NCBI GenBank assembly: GCA_910584085.1
Contig: CAJTZY010000010.1
Span: forward strand, 1 to 54,634
DNA from: an uncultured Bacilli bacterium
Lineage (GTDB): Bacteria > Bacillota_I > Bacilli_A > RF39 > UBA660
DNA: 54,634 nucleotides
Direction of reading: 5' to 3'
The position numbers were made by a program, and so were the translations under genes. This document shows, one piece after another, positions 52,389-54,634 of this stretch. The notes beneath the pieces are model-generated. The model ran no database searches, was not told the origin of the DNA, and was given only the letters and a program-made list of their open reading frames with translations. The number at the start of each line of letters is the position of its first letter. Position 1 is the stretch's first letter.

Positions 52389-53390
52389 TTAACTCCTATT
52401 TATTGGTTGACCAAATATATCAGTTTCTACACCATTAAAATTATTATTAATTTGTGGTTCGAAATTAGGTAATGGTTGATTGGCTGTATTTTGTGAATTC
52501 ATAGGTGTTGAACTATTTACATTCATAAATTCTTGAACTACAGGATTAACTTGATTATTTGTAAATTGTGGAGTAACAGGATTTACTATTTGAGACATAT
52601 TTGGCATATTACTTTGATCTTGTATTACAGTGTCCATTGGCGGCATCTGATTAACTTGATTTTGTAATCCTTGATTAAACTCTGGAACAACTGTATTTGT
52701 TAATGGTTGTAAATTAATATTTGTATCTACTTCTGGAATTGATGCGATAGGTACTACATCTGGTATAGGTGTTGGTAAATCTATTTCTGGTATACCTTGT
52801 GTTTGCTCTACATTAGTAGAGACACCTTGAGTTTGAACATTCATACTTGCTAGATCCTGAGTAGGAATTGGACTATCAAACGACATATTTTGAACATTTT
52901 GCTGATTCATATCAGGAATTTGATTGTTAATAACTCCATTATTAATTGTCATTTGTGGTTGAAATAAATTATCAACAGGAACTTTGGCCTCTGCCATTTC
53001 TAAATTATCTATATTGACTTTGGATTCTTTATTGCTTAAAAATGTTATTATTGCAGTTAATATAGCGCCTATTAACATAAAATAATATCCTACACTTAGG
53101 GTATTAAATACATTTTGATTTATCACATCTATAGTTCTCATTATTACATAAAAGATAATACCACCTGTAGTTGCATATGCAAATTCTATTTTAAAATTAA
53201 GTGCAAAAAATATTACTCCTATAAGTCCAAAAAGTATTATTAATATTGGTAGATATATTGAACTATCAGAAAATTCTTGCCATAAACTCTGAGAAAAGCC
53301 CGTTACTTTAACAAATGGAACAAATACTGAAACTATTATCAAGGCTGATGAAAGTGCTCCTAAAATTCTATACATAAATTTTTTATTCAT
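52389..53390 (-). CDS. Membrane protein with long Pro/Asn/Gln-rich tail
   Basis: 333 aa. Four hydrophobic segments in the first ~125 residues, then ~205 residues of low-complexity sequence rich in Asn, Gln, Pro, Met and Val (NNQVNPVVQEFMNVNSS), ending IFGQPINRS. The tail is probably disordered and cytoplasmic. Not recognised. The start is ATG 53390, with SD AAAGAGGGG; ten upstream residues were dropped. Monocistronic. Confidence 0.65.
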   Translation of the reverse strand: MNKKFMYRILGALSSALIIVSVFVPFVKVTGFSQSLWQEFSDSSIYLPILIILFGLIGVIFFALNFKIEFAYATTGGIIFYVIMRTIDVINQNVFNTLSVGYYFMLIGAILTAIITFLSNKESKVNIDNLEMAEAKVPVDNLFQPQMTINNGVINNQIPDMNQQNVQNMSFDSPIPTQDLASMNVQTQGVSTNVEQTQGIPEIDLPTPIPDVVPIASIPEVDTNINLQPLTNTVVPEFNQGLQNQVNQMPPMDTVIQDQSNMPNMSQIVNPVTPQFTNNQVNPVVQEFMNVNSSTPMNSQNTANQPLPNFEPQINNNFNGVETDIFGQPINRS

Positions 53391-53484
53391 GTTACCCCTC
53401 TTTCCTATCTTACTATACAATTATACCATTTAGAATTATAAATGTCAAAACAAATTTTACAAACTAATATATTATTTTTTTATT

Positions 53485-54453
53485 TTAAATCATAAGATAA
53501 TCAATTAACTTATCTACTTTTTCTTCTTTAAATACTATATCATATATTATATTTATTATTGGAATATCTATTTTTTTATTATTTATTAACTTATAAATAC
53601 TTTTTAGCGTATATAATCCCTCTATAGTTATTTTATTTTTATAATCATCTATTTCTTTTTTTGATGACTTAGAACCTATTAATTTTCCAAATGAGTAATT
53701 TCTACTTTTCTCACTAGTACAGGTAAGTAAAATATCTCCAAACCCTGCAAAACTTAATATTGTTTTTTTTGATCCCCCAAGTGCATGTATAAGTGATTTT
53801 ATATCATGCAATGACTCTGTTATAAGTAATGCCTGAGTAGATATTGGATATCCCATTCCATTAATTATTCCAGATGCGATTGCGATTATATTTTTTACTG
53901 AACCGCATACTTCAATTCCAATTATATCGCTTGTTGGATATAGTTTAAAATGATCATTTTCAAATGCTTTTCTAACTATATTTATTACTCTTTTACTTTT
54001 AGACGCAACAGATAAACCTACTGGAACATTATTTACTAAATCAATTGCAAAACTAGGACCTGATATAGCAGCAATATTTTTAGTTTTTATTTGCCTTTTT
54101 ATCATATCATGAATAAATAAACAAGTTCCCTGCTCTATCCCCTTGCTAGCAATACAAATATATTGATCTTTACTTATATATTTTTTTAGTTTTTTACATA
54201 CATCTGTAACAAATGCAGTTGGAATTGCAATAACTATTAATTTACTCATTCTTATAGACTCTTCTAAATTGGTAGTTATAACTACATTACTATCTAATTT
54301 AAAATTTTTTAGTTTAGAACTTTTTTTAGTTTTTAGTAATTCGTCCTTTTCTTCTTCAAATGTAGTCCACATAACTACTTCATTTTTATTTTCTACAAGT
54401 ATTTTTGATAGAGCTAACCCATACGCACCTGTACCCAATATTGATACCTTCAT
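53485..54453 (-). CDS. gpsA: NAD(P)+-dependent glycerol-3-phosphate dehydrogenase
   Basis: 322 aa, makes sn-glycerol-3-phosphate from dihydroxyacetone phosphate for phospholipids. The N-terminal Rossmann motif is ILGTGAYGLALS, then ASKGIEQGT, GPSFA and CGSVKNIIAIASGIINGMG with the catalytic Lys, followed by GDILLTCTSEKSRN. The start is ATG 54453, where the family begins (MKVSILGTGAYG); the frame upstream adds 14 unrelated residues. The SD is AGTAGG. In Bacillus it follows the GTPase gene der; here it follows an FtsX-type permease gene. Confidence 0.95.
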   Translation of the reverse strand: MKVSILGTGAYGLALSKILVENKNEVVMWTTFEEEKDELLKTKKSSKLKNFKLDSNVVITTNLEESIRMSKLIVIAIPTAFVTDVCKKLKKYISKDQYICIASKGIEQGTCLFIHDMIKRQIKTKNIAAISGPSFAIDLVNNVPVGLSVASKSKRVINIVRKAFENDHFKLYPTSDIIGIEVCGSVKNIIAIASGIINGMGYPISTQALLITESLHDIKSLIHALGGSKKTILSFAGFGDILLTCTSEKSRNYSFGKLIGSKSSKKEIDDYKNKITIEGLYTLKSIYKLINNKKIDIPIINIIYDIVFKEEKVDKLIDYLMI

Positions 54454-54486
54454 ATTATACCTACTTTCTACAATATTATATAAAAT

Positions 54487-54508
54487 AAAAAGCACTTTTT
54501 CAAGTACC
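54487..54508 (-). terminator. Terminator after the permease gene
   Basis: Stem AGGTACTT with AAGTGCTT (two G-T wobbles), then TTTT on the minus strand, between the permease stop and gpsA. Confidence 0.5.
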
Positions 54509-54509
54509 T

Positions 54510-54634
54510 TTATTCTGTTCTAAGAGCAATTACTGGATCTTTCTTACTAGCAAGTTTGGAAGGTATTAATCCAGCTATTACTGTAAGTAATGTACTAATA
54601 GTTATTAATATTATAGCGCCTATTACTGGAAGAC
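54510..54634 (-). CDS. FtsX/MacB-type ABC transporter permease, C-terminal end (truncated by window)
   Basis: Only the last 40 residues are inside the window. A hydrophobic helix (PVIGAIILITISTLLTVIAG) is followed by LIPSKLASKKDPVIALRTE and a TAA stop. This is the characteristic end of FtsX-family permeases (GxxPSxxAAxxDPxxALRxE). The gene continues past the right edge, so partner ATPase and substrate are unknown. Confidence 0.8.
   Translation of the reverse strand, partial: LPVIGAIILITISTLLTVIAGLIPSKLASKKDPVIALRTE

Noticed and set aside
1..54634. tRNA, rRNA, tmRNA, SRP RNA, RNase P or CRISPR array
   Set aside because: No cloverleaf with GTTCRA/CCA pattern, conserved rRNA blocks or regularly spaced repeats were found by reading; a covariance-model scan could still find a diverged RNA.

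Overview
This is chromosomal DNA from a very AT-rich, low-G+C Gram-positive bacterium of the Firmicutes, most likely an uncultured gut member of the Bacilli or Erysipelotrichia (RF39-like). The evidence is: both RNase HIII and RNase HII, an RNA polymerase delta subunit, YqeG-YqeH, a YneF with a probable SirA neighbour, ywiB-argS-rpoE order, FemX and MBOAT wall-modification genes, strong GGAGG/AGGTG ribosome binding sites, and no outer-membrane genes. TGG encodes Trp and TGA is used as a stop (for example cpaF), so the code is standard. Taxonomy is inference. Many starts were moved to the ATG or GTG that sits behind the Shine-Dalgarno (SD) sequence.

Layout. Positions 1-1266 hold the tail of rnhC and a convergent unknown gene sharing a bidirectional terminator. 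Positions 1332-8995 (minus) are one tight operon: tadE, tadG-like, cpaE/tadZ, cpaF/tadA, tadB, tadC, then murC and a phosphodiester glycosidase. Positions 9194-13337 are an accessory island bounded by a 50-bp direct repeat that copies the 3' end of the next gene. The island carries an ECF sigma/anti-sigma pair, a matrixin-like secreted metalloprotease, a lipoprotein and a MITE-like element. Positions 13323-20949 hold an acyl-CoA dehydratase activase-related gene, a tiny DUF1540 gene, femX, a DUF4358-MBOAT-DHHW acyltransferase operon and a leucine-rich-repeat gene.

Positions 21054-25500 are the str operon (rpsL-rpsG-fusA, then tuf with its own promoter). Positions 25501-34834 are a second accessory region: a small peptide with a double-glycine motif, three more LRR_5 proteins (two of them recent duplicates flanking a membrane-anchored serpin), DinD behind an autoregulated HTH operon, and a kinase-fold protein. 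Positions 35095-42875 are mostly conserved housekeeping genes: yneF, sirA-like, yqeG/yqeH, ppaC, an MBL hydrolase, rnhB, prmC and prfA.

Positions 43141-45498 hold an amidoligase paired with a membrane protein, an unstudied combination. Positions 45579-54634 contain rpoE, argS, ywiB, a class A PBP, a DUF308 membrane protein, a glucosaminidase-like membrane protein, a membrane protein with a disordered tail, gpsA and the end of an FtsX-type permease.

Candidates for new biology are the sigma/metalloprotease island, the Tad operon with an Ig-TadB fusion and no visible pilin, the operator-controlled unknown-HTH-DinD operon, the amidoligase/membrane pair and the 84-aa double-glycine peptide. No tRNA, rRNA or CRISPR array was seen.
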